Assembly: GCA_004794785.1 (NCBI GenBank)
Contig: SJOL01000554.1
Span: 337,422 to 401,421 of the forward strand
Length of the DNA stretch: 64,000 bases
Reading direction: 5' to 3'
From: Opisthorchis felineus
Taxonomy: Eukaryota > Platyhelminthes > Trematoda > Opisthorchiida > Opisthorchiidae
Shown: positions 28,101 through 43,100 of the stretch, in pieces
Layout of the letters: each line of letters begins with the position of its first letter
How positions within the stretch are numbered: position 1 is the stretch's first letter
Program-made: the position numbers and the translations under genes
The notes under the pieces: generated by a model
Told to the model about the DNA's origin: nothing
Database searches by the model: none
The model's input: only the letters and a program-made list of their open reading frames with translations

Positions 28101-31100
28101 GCCACGAAACATCGGTGCATATAACTTTCTTAACGGAGCACGTCGTCCCTCCTTCAGAAACGGCGGATTGAATGTTTTGGGAACCTTTGTTTGACAATCA
28201 CGTGCGTCGCGGCTGTCTATGTGCAACTACGCTGTCTGTTTTGTGTATCTGTCGGGGTTGCGAGAGTCGATGTTCGATTCGTTGATCAGTCATGTGATGA
28301 ATAGTTCTTGTATTTGAATTCCATTCGTGCGTTAAACGATTGCCATGTCCACCTGGTTTTTGTTCTATGCGTGCTTGCGCCATGGTCTGATTGCATAGCA
28401 CGTGCTCTGATTCCCAACAGGACCACGCATGCCTTGAATTCAGCACTGACAGATAGTGGGTGAAAGACCGCTGTTGGCTTTCTCCGAAGGCAGTAACTGA
28501 CGCTTGGTTTACAATCATTTCGATCTCAATTGCTTAGCCAACGTTCGGTGGAATTTCTCAGCTTCCGAGGAATTCGAAGCGCTAACTACTTACAGCAATA
28601 GCCTGCTTCAAAGTTCCTCACTGACTGCTTCTTATGGAGGCTAGTTAACCGTACACAAGCTGTTCGTCAACAACTATATAATCGAACGCTGTAAATGTAG
28701 CTTACATCGTACTAGACACAGTGACATCACCTAATTCGGCAGTTTTTCGGCGATCTTGAACCGGCTATTTTCTCTCTACAGACTCAGTCGGGAGTTTACT
28801 CGAGTGGCGTTGCAAAGCCATGTACTTTGAAGGTCCAGAATGTGTATGTGTTTTGGAGATTTAATGGTCCTTATGGTAGCTTATTTGGAGTATGGGGCGA
28901 GAAATTCATCCAAATATCTCATATCGGTGGTTTTGCCACCCAAGGGAAGTTGTAATCACAAGGGTCATTTCGAGTCAGTGGAGAAAAAGTGCTACTTATA
29001 AGATTACTGAAAACTGTCCCCCAGCCCACTGCGGAAGAATGGGAGTAGTCCCCGAGTTTCTGTCAACATTATGTTCTACTCTAGCACAAACTTGCTCGCA
29101 CTCGGCCAAGGGCGAGATGGCTCAGTGGTTAGAGCGTGAATATACTGACCGGAAGGTCCGTGGTTCGAACCCGACCTCTGCATCTCGACTTCCCCTGTCT
29201 AGGCTTGGATAACCTGGCAGTATCCCAGCCCTCGTGATTCGTTCTGGTGGCATGGTAGTTGGGCACCGAAAGGGAGCTACAGCTGAACGACTTTTTTTCA
29301 CTCGGCCAAGTACACACATTTTGCAAATTCGGTTGGTGTCAAAAGGTGGCTCACATGAACCCCGGATATCTATTTCGTTTATGGTATTCATCGACTGAAT
29401 GTTTTCTGCACAAACGCCGCCTCATGTTTCTTTAGGTGCGATATCCGACATGAGCAAGAAATTCAGTTGGAATTCAGTCAACACCAACTTCATTTGCACT
29501 AAAGTGCACTTCACCAGGTGCTGGGTTACTTTGCTGAGGTGTTGTCTTCTTCTTGGTTTCCACCTACTATACGTCTTTAGCAGTTGATCAAACTTTTCGC
29601 TGTACCAACGATTACCTGGTAGCCGTTTTACCGCTTCGCTGCTACCCTTCATTTGACGGACCACACCGAAAGCGGTCAACTCTGAGTCTACAATGAATCG
29701 ATTTTGTGACAAAGACTAGTCGAACTCGAGAGAGCTCAGTGGTTAAGGCGTGAACTTACTGACCGGAGGGCCCGTGGTTCTAACCCAACCTGGCGATCTG
29801 GCAGTACGTCAGCTAGGCACCGAAAGGGTGTTACTGCTGAACGACTATTGTTATTTATTACTAGATGTAGATGAAAGTGATCTGTGCGAAGGACATTGCC
29901 ACACCAAACTGGTGCAGCCATCCATGGTTATTAACACGGTCCCATTAATTTTTGCACACTGATTGAAGATATAGCGAGGCCAAATGAGCGAGATCCCGGC
30001 TGTTTTGGTCCGTGTTTTGTATGTCATCGGTTTACTCCGGGTAATTTTACTAAACATCGTATACTGAAGCGGTCGCCAATCAACTCGATACTAACCAACA
30101 TCTCGGTCAGAGTTCCACTCAATCACCCAGTCCGTGCGATCCAGAACATGTCTCGATTCTAGGCTGGCACAATTTTGTGCCGATCAGCTGATGTCTCGCC
30201 GAATTGTACTAATTTTGGTGTGCAAAACTCGATGGACAATGGTGGCAGAATGACGTGAAAAGGGATTGCTTTTGTCTGCGACTGTGTTTCGAGCCAGTTG
30301 CCTGGTGACCGTGCGCAATGAGCCGATTCTGTTTATCCGTGCCGAGATTTTTGTGGCCCCCGTTTTGATACGCCACTCAGCTGAAGCAGTTCTGATGACG
30401 AGTGTGTATGTGTTTTGGGAAACAATTTTCATTACTACCACCTGGCTGATTTTTATCACCTATGGGCTATGACCTTCGCACCTGAAAGCTCTTAAGGATT
30501 TCCTTGTTTTTCTTGTCTTCTCTACTTGTCGTTCCGGTCATCTACTGGTGTTTTGCGGCTGTAGTCTGTGGCCCGTTATTTGACATTTCAGTTTTGATGA
30601 CTAAGGCACAAGCGATTCATCGGTATTCCATTGTGTTTCGCTCACCTGTGCATGATCAATCCACGTCAGATGGATTGTAACAAATCTACACGCATGCGCC
30701 TGCACACTTCCCGATATGCGTGCGACTAGTGTAATCGATTTCAGGAACTATTACGGACGTTAAAACGATACTGCCTCATGCGTTGCTTGCGAGTTGCCCT
30801 GGAATCAGTCCTTTATGTTGTATGGCCCCATACCCACTCGTTTGCTTCTAATTGATCTCCTCTTATAGCTTTTATAAGAACTACTTATCATTTAATCCAC
30901 CAAACCGAAAACTTGAAGTATCTTTCAAGGCTTTACTACAGTTCAAGATGCCCAACATTCAATTTGACGGTACCGAGGAAAGCGTTTTACGTCCGAGCAC
31001 CAAAACAAATGAACTGCTCGTTAAATTCGGTGGATGTTTGAACATCAGACAGTCTGTTGTGACCCAAACGTTCCTTCCTTCGTCCGTTTAGCTAGGATCC

Positions 31101-34100
31101 ACATGAATGGAGTGATTCTTAGGCGCCGTTAATTGTGTTCACATGAACCCTTATCGACCTACTCATCCCGGAGGTCTTACGTTGTTCGATGTTCTTGAGC
31201 GGTGCATAACTACACTCTGTTTGTCCCCTGTTCGGAATTTTTTCAGTCAGTCCGCCCATAGAAAGCCGTCTACTGTGAGAAGTGGGGTTGGTGAAGGAAA
31301 CGACGCTCTCCTTTGTGGGTTTCATGCCGAAATGAACGCAAGCATACATATGTAGTGAATCGAATTGATTTTCGCTACAGGGTCTTGTTTTCGTCGCCAC
31401 CGTTGTTGTTTCACACGTTCTTGACACCAAATTTGCGCAAACGACCATCGAGAGAGAGAGAGAGAAGTTTGGCCTCGTCAGCTGATGCTTGGATTTGGTC
31501 GCTCAGCTCAAAGGGCATGTTCGATCAGGCAAGGTGAATGCCGAAACAAGACGGTTTTGAGGTTGCCGGTGATTCACTCGTCAGTAACATTTGGTGGTCC
31601 AGGTAATAATCGAGGTTCATTGTGAATCTGGCAGGTTTTTCTAAGTCAGCGGTAATGACCGGTCAGTTAGGTTCTAAATCTTATCCGATCAGGTGCGGAT
31701 GTCTTCTTCGTCTGGTGGTCGTTGCCGACCTGGGAATCATCGTGTCTGTTCGGCCTGTAGTGTGCTCGAACCCCTAATGACCAGTTGACCAGGACCGTTC
31801 GTAGTGCGAACTATTTGTGTGAGTCGATCTTAGGTCGAGCGTTATGTTGTGGCAGGAGCGACGGATGCCGAGGAAGTAGGTATGCAGCCGGACCATAACA
31901 GATAAGTGTGTGTGGATGCTGGAACGTTACGTTCCAATGGTTTTAATGCATCCGAAACAAAGCGGACCATTTAGATCCATATAATTGGGGTCGGCGGAAA
32001 GGGCAACTACACTTCACCTAACTGTGGCTCAGTATAGTTCGTAGAGTGCCGAGTTGTACGGGGAGTCATACCACCGCCATTTTTCACCCATTTCCCTTTC
32101 AGAGACCTACTGCACACGAACTGTTGCGGCATCCCTTCATCAAACGGGCCCGGAAGAACAATGCCATCTTACAGGAGCTCATTGAACGCTACCGACGGTG
32201 GCGTGAGTTGGGCAGTGATGAAGAACCTGATTCAGATGATGATGGTCTGTGAGTGTTTTTCTGTCCTTTTGTGTGTGTTCTATACCCCTGGAAGCTATCT
32301 CTGTCATGATTGGAATAACTCCAAGGTATCGTAATTCCGACAATCACCTAGGTGCTTTCCTCTTGGTTTCTTGCACAATGGAACACACCGTATGGGAAAC
32401 CGCTCCGAACATGAGAGCAATTGTTCTGGTGTCCGGTACATTACTGTAGCCTCCGGAATGTCTATCTAGTTTCTCCTCTGTAGTCTTCATCGCGGTGTGC
32501 TAAAAGCCAAACTTTTTGGATCTGACAACTGCGCAACACGAATTAACCAGAGTTCGGGACATTGCCAACTTATTTTACTGCTGTCAAACGACTGCCATAT
32601 GACCGGATGAATCAGCTCCATAACTGTCTCGCATAGATACTACTCAGAAGCGACCAGATCTGTATAAGGCATGACACCCTGCTAGCTCCAGTGGTGCGTT
32701 CCGTAGAGCAGGTGGAAAAGTGCAAAATCTTAGGGCCATCCTGTGGCTTCGTCTCGTCGGGCGAGGGGTCTCGGTATTTTTCGGCTGAATCACGTTTGTA
32801 TACTTCATTGAGTGTATGGGTAACCAACCTAGCTCAAGAGAGCTCAGTAGTTAAAGCGCAAACTTACCGGAAGGTCCTTGGTTCAAACCCACTCTCTCTC
32901 TGTATATCGACTGCTCCCGTCAAGGCTTGAGCAATCTGGTGGAAGTATCACTGCCATCGTAATTTTTTGGGGAGGCATAGCAGCTTGGCACTGAGAGAGT
33001 TTTACAACCGAACTATGATTATTATTACTATCATTATTATTGCATGGATAGCCAAGTTTCGGAGTCATAGGCGTTTGCTGCCTCATACAATCGCTGTCTT
33101 AGTACACTCTCTGCGGGATCTCAATCGGGTGCGATAAAGGCTTCAGGCTGGTCATTCTCAGGCCTTCTCAAAATGGAGCAAAAGCCAAATCTGAGTGATG
33201 CGACCTGTATGGAGCACTGTGTTGTCCTGTTCAGCTAGTTCACCTTCCTGTCTACTCAGGTTTGTGGCGTTACCACTGTCAACCATGAGCGGCTGGACAA
33301 GGCTTTAATTCTGAAAGCGTTGGACTGGCCTCCGTCCGATTCAGATTTAGTAGGGCGTAGTTGCGGACGTCTGTGATGCTACACTGAGTTGGTTGCTGCT
33401 CTGAAATCGAATTGGAGAGGCGTAGGCCAAACTACCATCCGTGTACTTGGTGAAAGTTCAACAAGATGGATTTGTGATGGCGAAAGGCCAGAAAAATACC
33501 ATCAAACTCTGGACGACCAGCCATACTTCTGTCGAGCTCACTTTCGACTGTCCTGTTTTTTATGCCAGTGAATCGAAGAAGTAATATTCTTGTAAATTGT
33601 GGGTTTGACTTCTGGCGGAATTCGTGACTACAACTCATTTATTTGTGCTCCCCCCATCAGAAGCGGACCAATGTTGAAAAACCTAGGCGATCGTATGATT
33701 TTGTTGCGGACCTTGTGTACACAGAAGTTTACACGGTGAGGATTGAAACATCACCATTCACATGCACGGAGGTTTTTTTTTTAAATGTGAGATGAACTAA
33801 GTCGATTGGATTCACGTTCTGGCTCAAACAGTCTTGGAGCACACCTTCTCAATCCGTTCTACCTGATGTTGTTTTGAAAAGTGCGGTAGGGCGTGAGTTA
33901 GAACAACCCTGTCAGACTAAGGTCTTGTCTAGTTCTAGTGGTTATGAACTAGTTTGGATAAGCTCTAGGGTAGTCTCTGACAACTCGTGTTCCTGTCATA
34001 ATGTTAGAACTAGGTCGTTCCCCAGAAGCGTGACTCACTGCAACAACTGTCATCGAGTCCATTCGACCAGACAGTTATTGTCATCGCCGTTAGATTTGTT

Positions 34101-37100
34101 CTCTGACACAAGTCTCACTTCCTGTTGCCCAGTAGAGCAAGTCCTAAATGCTTATATTCCCGCGTGATTCTACATTAATCAGAGCTGTACGAAAAATACC
34201 ACAATTTCGGTTATAGACGTTTGTTTTGTTTAAAAAAGAATATGATCATCAGGACGTGAACTCCTTTGGAGAGCCAGTGCGATTGTCAATCCTAACGTCG
34301 GTGTTTGGTTGTGTAAAACGTTCCTATCATGAGTTACACTATCTGGAAAGGGGCTGTTTCGTCGGAAGTATGTTTACTTCAATTTAGATTTTGTCGCGCA
34401 CACTGCATTACAGTCTGGAAGTGCAAACAAGCGTTCCACGCTTCTCTTTCTCTCTTCTGTGTGACGCCCAAGTTCCCTGAGTTTGCGTTAGCTAAGTGGT
34501 TAGATTGTAAGCTACTGATTGGAAATTCCGTGGTCCGGACCCCACCTCGTCTTTTCATTTGTCCATGTTGTGGTTTGGGGGCCTTGTGACTCCTTGAGAT
34601 TGCATAGCACCATGCACTAGAACGATTCGATGTTTTGATTTGGCAGGGGTATCGTCAAGTCTTTAGCACCCGTTGAGAAGAATATAGTTTTTTTTGCGGA
34701 ATTCTGCGGGATATAGTGTGTGAATTGAAACCAAACTGCCAAAATTGCTGCAACTGGTTTGGACGTGGCTCACATTGTCAGTTACGCTGCTCTATATCTC
34801 CCCGAACTGATGTCCATGGTGATTTTCCGTTCAGATTGTTCTTAGAGTATCCACTTCATCAACTCTTTATTCTTTTTTGCCAGTGGTGTTAGTATTCTAC
34901 CACCACAAATGGAGTCGATGTTTCCTGTCACAGATCAGTTCTTACAGCCAATGATGGTGAGCTTGTTTCCGTAAACTCAGGTCAAAAGTCAGGGTAACAC
35001 AAACCCCCTGATCTGTTCAGAGGGCTATGAATTGTTTATCATTTAACGTTTTTGGGGTGTATCGGTACGAAATATTTGCAGTAGAACCATCGTCAAATGA
35101 AAGCGAGTGGCCACGGTGGACTACAACACACTCTGTGATGATCAGTGTTTCCTTCTCACCCATTTCTACCCGTAGCTCGGCCGACGATACATCGAAGGGC
35201 GGGAAAACCCGGAAACCACGTGACGGTGAGCTTCCAAACAACTCTGCAGACACGCTGAAATGGGTATTCGATACCGTCCAGTCTGCACCTGCCGGTTTGC
35301 ATTCCGCGGTTGCAATCACCGCCTCTGTCACTACGACCACAACGACGTCAACCACAACCGCTGCTCCTGTCCCTGCCCCTGCTGCGGTACAATCACGCCG
35401 CCCACTCATACAAGGAGATTTACGGGAACGACGAAACAGTCCAGATCAGAAATCGCACGTCAATCAGTAAGTAGTACGCGTCCGATTCCTTTTAAAATAC
35501 AGGTACGGGGGCGAGTTGGCTCAAGTGGTTAGAGCGCGAATTTACTGACCAGAAGGTCCGTGGTCCGAACCGGACCTCTGCATTTCGACTTCCCTTGTCT
35601 AGGCTTGGGTAACCTGACAGTATCCCAGCCTTCCTTTGGGTGGTATCACAGCTAGGCACCGAAAGGGTGTTACAGCTGAACGATTATTATTATCTTTACA
35701 ACGGCACGGCATTACTGTTTTCCACTTTGTTTGGAATACTAAGCCTACCAAGTGAGCCACACACACACACACACTCCTTTTTTGATAAAACGATAAAACG
35801 GTTCGAGAGGATGAGGTACTGAGGTGCTGACGCTAGGAATCCAACCCCTCAAGACATATCCACGGTGGCATCCACTGAGCTCCCCGGGCCCGGTAGTATG
35901 ACCGATCCGGGCAAGGGTGGTCATTACGTAGATGGGTTTGCACCGAGCCTTATTTGCAGATGTTTCCGAAACATTCTGCGATAAAAATCCCATAATCCTC
36001 TTGTAAAATGATTAAATTTGCGACGTAACGTGTCTCGCATGGAACGAGGTTGACCACGACTCCGCTGTTGTTCGTTGATGTCACATCTGCTGTTGGTCAG
36101 ACGCCAGTTGATCTGTTTGCTGAGAAAACGTCGTCAGTGCGTGGTTAGATGGGGATTTCCTTCAGGTCTACTTGTGCTTCTATAGTTTCTGATATCTCTA
36201 ACCGAATTGGTTGTTAGGGGTTTCGTTAGCATGTGATCCGATTGGTCCGTTTAGATTGATTGTTTTACTTACTGCTTGGTTCTGTCCGCCATTTTATTTC
36301 TTCCATTTCGTGCTACCGATTCAGTCTATCAGCTGTTACCCATGTACCGCTGGTACTTTGCAGCGTTGAAAGATGGTCATTGAAAGATGGGAGAACGTGG
36401 AAGATTTAGCCAGCCATTGGAGCTTTCGCATAAGCAATCAGTTAGTGGGGAATAATGTTAATCGACCCGAAGAGACGGGAAACTGGACGGCAACACATTG
36501 AAGGCGCTAGCTTTGATTCAAGAACGTCTCTGACTGCGTGCTTGAGCCATGTCTGCCAATTGATTAAGTCCCAATCCAAGAAGATGGCAGTTGTAAACCT
36601 GATTGAGTTTACTGGTTGATGTTTTAATCTCTCGGTCGCTTCTACTCAGCACGGAGCTGGGCAAAATGAGATCTACGTAGGGAACGGCCCCCTAACATGC
36701 GAACTACGTGTTCTAACCGGCTTGATTAGCTCGTCCACCGGGAGAGACCTTCCCCCCAAAAACCAACTTGCTTACCTCAACGCTGTTGGTGCGATGTTTC
36801 CACCAGACCCGGCTGATGCTTCGGGGACACCTATGGTCAAATACGTAGCATTGTCGTGCGTTCCGTGAGCGTAGGGGCCAAGTTTTCGATCAGCAAAGCA
36901 CCGTCGCTTCCATCGCACCGTTCCTTTCTCTTAGGCGACCAACGGAATGTTGACTTTCCTGGAACTTTGTTTTTTTTGCTGTGCTAGTCAAGATGTAGAT
37001 AGGTGCCCGACAAAATAGCAAGTAATTCTGACTAGTGAGGTTTTCATCGGAGTTGGCGAAAGGAGGTTTTTGGATTAAATTATGAACGAGTGCCTATAGC

Positions 37101-40100
37101 CTGGGCAATGCTGGGGCGTCTTGGATGTGCGACTAACTTTGAAAGCCATGTAACTTGTTCCGTGAACGGAATTAGGCAGGTTTCAAAGTCACCGTCATAA
37201 CAGTTCATCCGTACGGCATTTGACAACGAAGGGGAACTTATGTGTTTCAGGTGAGACGTGGTCAGTTTTTCGAACATCGTTTGGAGCCACATCATGATTC
37301 TTTCTTAATAAATCTGGTAAATCTTAGTAAATCTGGATGAAAACCCGCTCTGTTGTAAGGCCTCCTGTATGGGACAGACCCCTCATCTTATCTCCATATG
37401 ATAGACCGTATGTGTGGTGTGAGCAATGCTCGCTTTCGACGAATGGGAGTTAAGTTATTCTCCGGTCCATGCGGTCTGTATACACACTACGGGATAGGAA
37501 ACATTCCACTCGGCTGGTGGAACACCGCACAGGTAGCGCGGAAGGCCGTTCTTGTTGATTGTCCCTCCCAAGAATATCATCCATCTCTTCTTGAAGGTTA
37601 CCTTTTTGGTTAGGTTTCTGAAACCAAACCTAAATGTGTGGCATGCCTAACGCCCATGATGGAATAGGGGTTTGTGTTGCTTACCGTTGTACTTCACGCG
37701 TTCACTGTTCTCAGCTCCCAACAACCCGCTCCACTTCAACACGTCCCGGTGTCCCGTAGCTCCCCTCAGGCGATCTCAATCATATCCTCAAAGACTGCTG
37801 CCTCACCTGGGATTCCCGTCACACGCCCTGTGACCACTACACAAACGAATACCACGAACACCGAACTAGTTGTTATCTCAGAGTCTGGACTCCCACCTCC
37901 TGTTCCTCCTCACATCCAGTCAAACAATAATCCGGCCAGCACAACTGCCTCATCTCCCCGTCCCCAGGTTATCATACAGCAGCAGCAGCAGCAGCAACAC
38001 CAACCACCTCCTCCGTCCCAGCTGATTCGAAGAATATCCATCGAGGACAGCACGCCCACCCAACCTGTTCTCCGAAACGTCGCAGGTCAGTGCCCCTCCT
38101 AAGAGGTTTGTTTGTTCTATACGCCTAGTTGGGTTCCGTTCCTCAGTTTTTTGTACATTTTGGACTACCATCCTGTACGCATGAAAGGGGCGTTTTTCAA
38201 CTCCACTCTGAATATCTCCCGAACCAGAAATTATGGAATACTAGGTAGGATAAATTATTTCTGACAACTGGCACTGATTGGTACGGTCTACTAATTGACG
38301 GTTGATCTCTAGATGGCTTAGTGGTTACGGCGCGAACTTACTGACCGGAGTGTATAGGGTTCGAACCAACTCCCATCCTCTCGACTGCTCCTGTCTAGGT
38401 TTGGGCATCCTGGCATTACCCCAACCCTCGTGCTTTCTTCGGGTTACATGGCAGATCGGTACGGAAATGATGTTTCAGCTGAACGGTTATTTTTGTGTGT
38501 TCATTTTGGTGCTAACCGAACTCGAACTAGCGCACTGAAAGTTGACTATCAGAGGATACTTTTAAGCGTCTCAACCAAGGTGCTTGTTTGAACACAAGTT
38601 CTAAGCTCTGCCAGGTTTTTTCATCCTGATAGCAATAGTGATAGAAAGCTGGCATGGTTCAATTGACCGTTTGATCTGGCGGGAACAGTTGGACATATAT
38701 CCGTCTAATTTGTACCATGTTTTCATTTCGAACCTATACTAAGTACCTGCATGAGATGGCTCGAGACGGCTCAGTGGTTAGAGCGCGAATTTACTGACCG
38801 GAAGGTCCATGGTTCGAACCGGACCTCTGCCTCTCGACTTCCCCTGTCTAGGCTTGGGCAACCTGGTAGTATCCCAGCCCTCGTGCTTCCTTCTGGTGGA
38901 ATGGCAGCTAGACACCGGAAACTGCATGAAAGGCAGTTGGGAATGTGAACCGCATAAAACTCTCACCAATATCAAAATCCATGTAAATCTCCAGAACCCT
39001 GTTCAGGCTTGAATCCCTCACGAATGGCGTCCAACTATGGCAATAAGGTTTATGTTCTTAGTGCTACTTTGAACAGTTATGTGAAACCTAGCTTCACATG
39101 AATCAGTTACGACGACAGTTGTCAGTTGACATCGAGTTTTCAACGATATCAGTAATTGTACAACTTTCAAGAGAAATTTAAATCCACATGCACTTGTGCA
39201 GTCAACTGTGTCACTTTTTAAAACCCCGACAACACAAGTGAGGCAGTTTTTATGCGTATCGAATAAATTCCACTCTCGCACCGAAACCGATGTAGCTTTC
39301 CTGTTCACAGAAACACCCCGAGGTATTGTCGAAGATCCAATGGTAAACCCCCTCGCACCATGAGGATTTTGCAGACTAATTTATCCGACAATTCCTCGCG
39401 CTCAACAGCAAGCAGTATGGAGAGGGATGGATAAACGATTTTCATTTGTAAAGACGGACAAAGGCTATCGGATACGCAAATCGATGGCATCAACTGGTGA
39501 GTACACCTGAGTGTCTATGGGCACCGGATCAATGTGATCCCGTGAAATCGGACCGCTCGATCGCCGTTGTCGAAGCATACCCATCGCAACTTTAAGAAGT
39601 CCGTCATGTGATAAGTAAGCACTTGGGTTATGGTATATCAATACCATTTTGGGCATGCTCGGAAAATTCGCGTGATAAAGATATTTCATGTGTTCGCACA
39701 AGCTAATCTTCGCTCGCGTGTTCTCTCGCGGATAATCACTCTTTGGAGAAGAAGAATAGTCTTTGAGACGCACCCTAAACAGTTTAACCCCATAAGGTGG
39801 GTGGCACTCCGTCATCAGTCTCCACTTCAACAATCTACTGGCACAAATTTTTATACGTGAATGTGGATGACGAGTGGAAGGGAAAGTCTCGATTTAAACT
39901 GATAAAAACATTGTAGGACACAACACACCCAAGGTAGTTTGTTGAGATGCATCGTAACACGAGATTTTATGACAGTAGGGCGAGGTGGATGGTGGCGAGT
40001 TTCAAAGTTTGGCAGTTTGAGTAAAAGAACAACAAACAGAAGATGTAGAGATCGTACAGTGTGGAGAAGAGTAGCGATCTGGTCGAAATGACCTGAAGAA

Positions 40101-43100
40101 CACAGATGGGCGGTACCATTGAGAGTAAGAGATAGAGGGCAATTTCAGTAGTATCGATAAGGGCTGTTGGTTAACGAGGGACTGACAATGAGCGGACGGA
40201 TAGAGAGCATAGGTAAGAAGCTCTTTCCAAACAGAACAACAGTATTGTAAGGTATGACTCTGAAGCACGCCTTTATCTACGCTAAGCACTCCTCCGTATT
40301 GGAGGAATACCCCAACCTCAGGGCGCATTGATTCAGTCGTGAAAGTTTGGCTCGGTTTGCGTCTAAATGTCAACATGTTGCTGCGTGGCTTGTTGGAGAA
40401 TACCAAGACTGTGCAATATTTCTAGCTCGTCACAGTTTAGCCAGGAATCACTTTGGGGTCATCGATAGATTCGAAATACTGGTGTTCCGATCGGGATTAT
40501 CCTGAACGGATGACCTTGGCCAGGAGCTCGCGCTTTACTTTGGGTTATTGTGAATTTCAACCGAGATTTCGTCCTGCAAGTGAAGCCAGTCTATGCCGAA
40601 AAGTCGAGAGTCATCAACAGTGTGGATCTCACGAATTTCCAGGGCTCTTGGAACTCGCCCTTTGAGAATTTACAACGTTACAGTCATGAATTGGTTTTCA
40701 GTCTTTTTCAACTGTTCTACAATCGTTTTCCTTTTACAATTTTGGACTGAGAACTGGCTGTCGAACCCAACGGGCCGGAAGTGCCGAACCACCTTAGGAT
40801 CCCATAAGTTGTGTGGTCCTCGTGTCAGGAATTGTCCATTTGAGCCCGCGGTTTTCAGAGCAGATCTCCAATTGAAGAAAACAGTAGCGCAGGGATTTCA
40901 CGAACTCTATAAATCAGAATCAGACGAATTTTTCTTGTTTCCAGGGTGTTCCAACGTGTTAACAAGATCAGTTCAACTTGTACTTATCCGTCGAAGTGTG
41001 AGGTCAGTGGCTACTGGATTTCAATGCGGCCACTCCGATCTATGGCTGACTGCCATTTGAAGCTAGGAAGTGAAAAACACATTTCTTATACTTATGATGC
41101 AGCTCTTTATCGTTGATCAGCTGTCAGTTTTTAAACCCGCCTTTCGGTTCTGCTATTACACCACTCCACTCGTATCGATGGACAGTCGTCGTGAAATAAT
41201 CGATCTGCAGCATCCAACCGCATCGTAGGACGGCTGTGTCAGATATTTATCCACCTGCCTTCTTCCCCAGCATGCCAATTCATTTGTCTTTATATGTGCA
41301 TTTCGCAGTTTCTAACACGTTTTGTTTTCGTCCAGTGTGTGCGCTCTGCCATCTAACTTTCCTGCTCTACTCCATTCGAATTTACTGTTTTTCCACGGAA
41401 CACGATTTGATACTCGATGTTTGTTGGTTTGTGTTCGTCACACTACTCCGATCGATGCGCCGCGTACACTCGCCACACATACTGGCACATTTGAGTCAAA
41501 TGTCGGTGGATTTGGCGTCATTTCAAACCGGAAGGCTGTATCGAATGTTTTTGTGCGCTCAGCTATGTGGAACTGAGTAAATTGGTTATTGATCGACTGA
41601 GTGCAAACCGATTCGTCTCACGTTGTTTCCACCTGAGGGAGTTTCGGCTACACTTCCTGTCAGTTAGCCGTACTGTTTACAAATTTTCAGCGTTCGTTGA
41701 TGTTTTTTTATTATTGTGGAGTTTGTTAATGACACTGTTGTGTGCCAATATCCGGAGAACACAATTTGGTACGAGACACTTTTTCCTATATCAATGACAA
41801 CCGTTGTCTTCGAGACAGTCACTGAGTCTGACAGGAACGTCGCGAATGCCGAGCTAAGTCTGTTCATGTTCGGAGGTATTCGACCTACCAACTCCTGTAG
41901 CTTGATGCGATTTCTTCGGAAGGGTGGGGGGGTTGTCTCTGGGTTTGATTTAGCTTAGATTTTTTCTAGCTTGGTTGTTTGTTCTTTGAGCTTAGTACTT
42001 AGGTTTTGAAGGTCTCAACAATAAGCAAGGTGACATTGTCAGTGTTTCGTTTCGTGTTGTGGATAAAAAACGATACGTTGCGTCATTGGGGATCGATTAT
42101 CTTCGCCTGGTGACGAAACCTTCGCAATCTAACTGCCCAACTCAGTGAGAATACCAAAGAAAAACTTGAGCCACCAACATTCTCTCCTTTATAGCTTGTG
42201 TGTGGGTGTTCATAGCCTGGCGGACCTCAAGCTTCATTCGGGTTGCATGGCAGCTATGAACTGAATCACTCCGAATTAGAATCCATGGAGGGAAACGGTC
42301 GGGCTAGCCGATCATCTTGGAACACTGATCCTCCAGGATTCGGCTCACCGTTTGCCGGTCTGCTAAAAATATTCTTTATGAATTCGTCTATTCCTGTGAC
42401 GCATTTTAGCTTCACAATGTTGTCATTCTGAGTCCATGTAGAACAAGCCAAAACGCTTGTGTTTCTCAAAAGCCTTTTCATTTTCTCCGCGTATTTACTT
42501 TTCTCTGGACTAGCCGTTGGGGATCATGAGACGCTTGTACAGCGCCAACGTCCGGTATCCTCACACCCAACAGTGTTGGTGGTCGATGGCTACTCGAGAC
42601 CTACAGGCAATAATAATGTGACGCGTCCGATCTCAATGCGCTACGAATCCGCTCACTCTCCCGAACCAGCCGGAGCCCCTATGCCCCTCGTTCGTTCCGC
42701 ATGCCTCCGTCTGCACATCCTCCCACTTCTGGAGAACGTAAGTTGGTGCCATTTACGCTCAGCTCTTCAAAACGTGATCCGAATTCGTAGAAAGCTCACG
42801 GGTTAGGGTCGATTTTAGACCATAGTTCAGCATCCATGTTACATCAATTCTTAGAGAAAAAATACATGAGGGCGCAATTATTGCAGTTCTGGTTCCTTCT
42901 TTTCTCGTGCGCCCCCTGTCGACGCCAGCGTATTTGTTGCTGTGACATTTTTGCGCAACTGCTGAACGCTTCCTTAATCTTAGTATCTGAATTCTAGCGG
43001 GATGTCTGCCTACTAGAAACTTAGTCAGTAGCTAAGTTGGAATACCAGTAAAATACTGGAAGCCACACACCGCCTCAGGCGAACAAGCCGGTCAGCTCGT

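Noticed and set aside
29113..29188. Functional tRNA gene
   Set aside because: The head is followed by the same 110-base body in all copies, and the anticodon arm does not fold well. It is a SINE head.
35017..35409. 130-codon - strand frame rich in Val
   Set aside because: Antisense shadow of the Thr/Ala-rich GCK-III exon 6.
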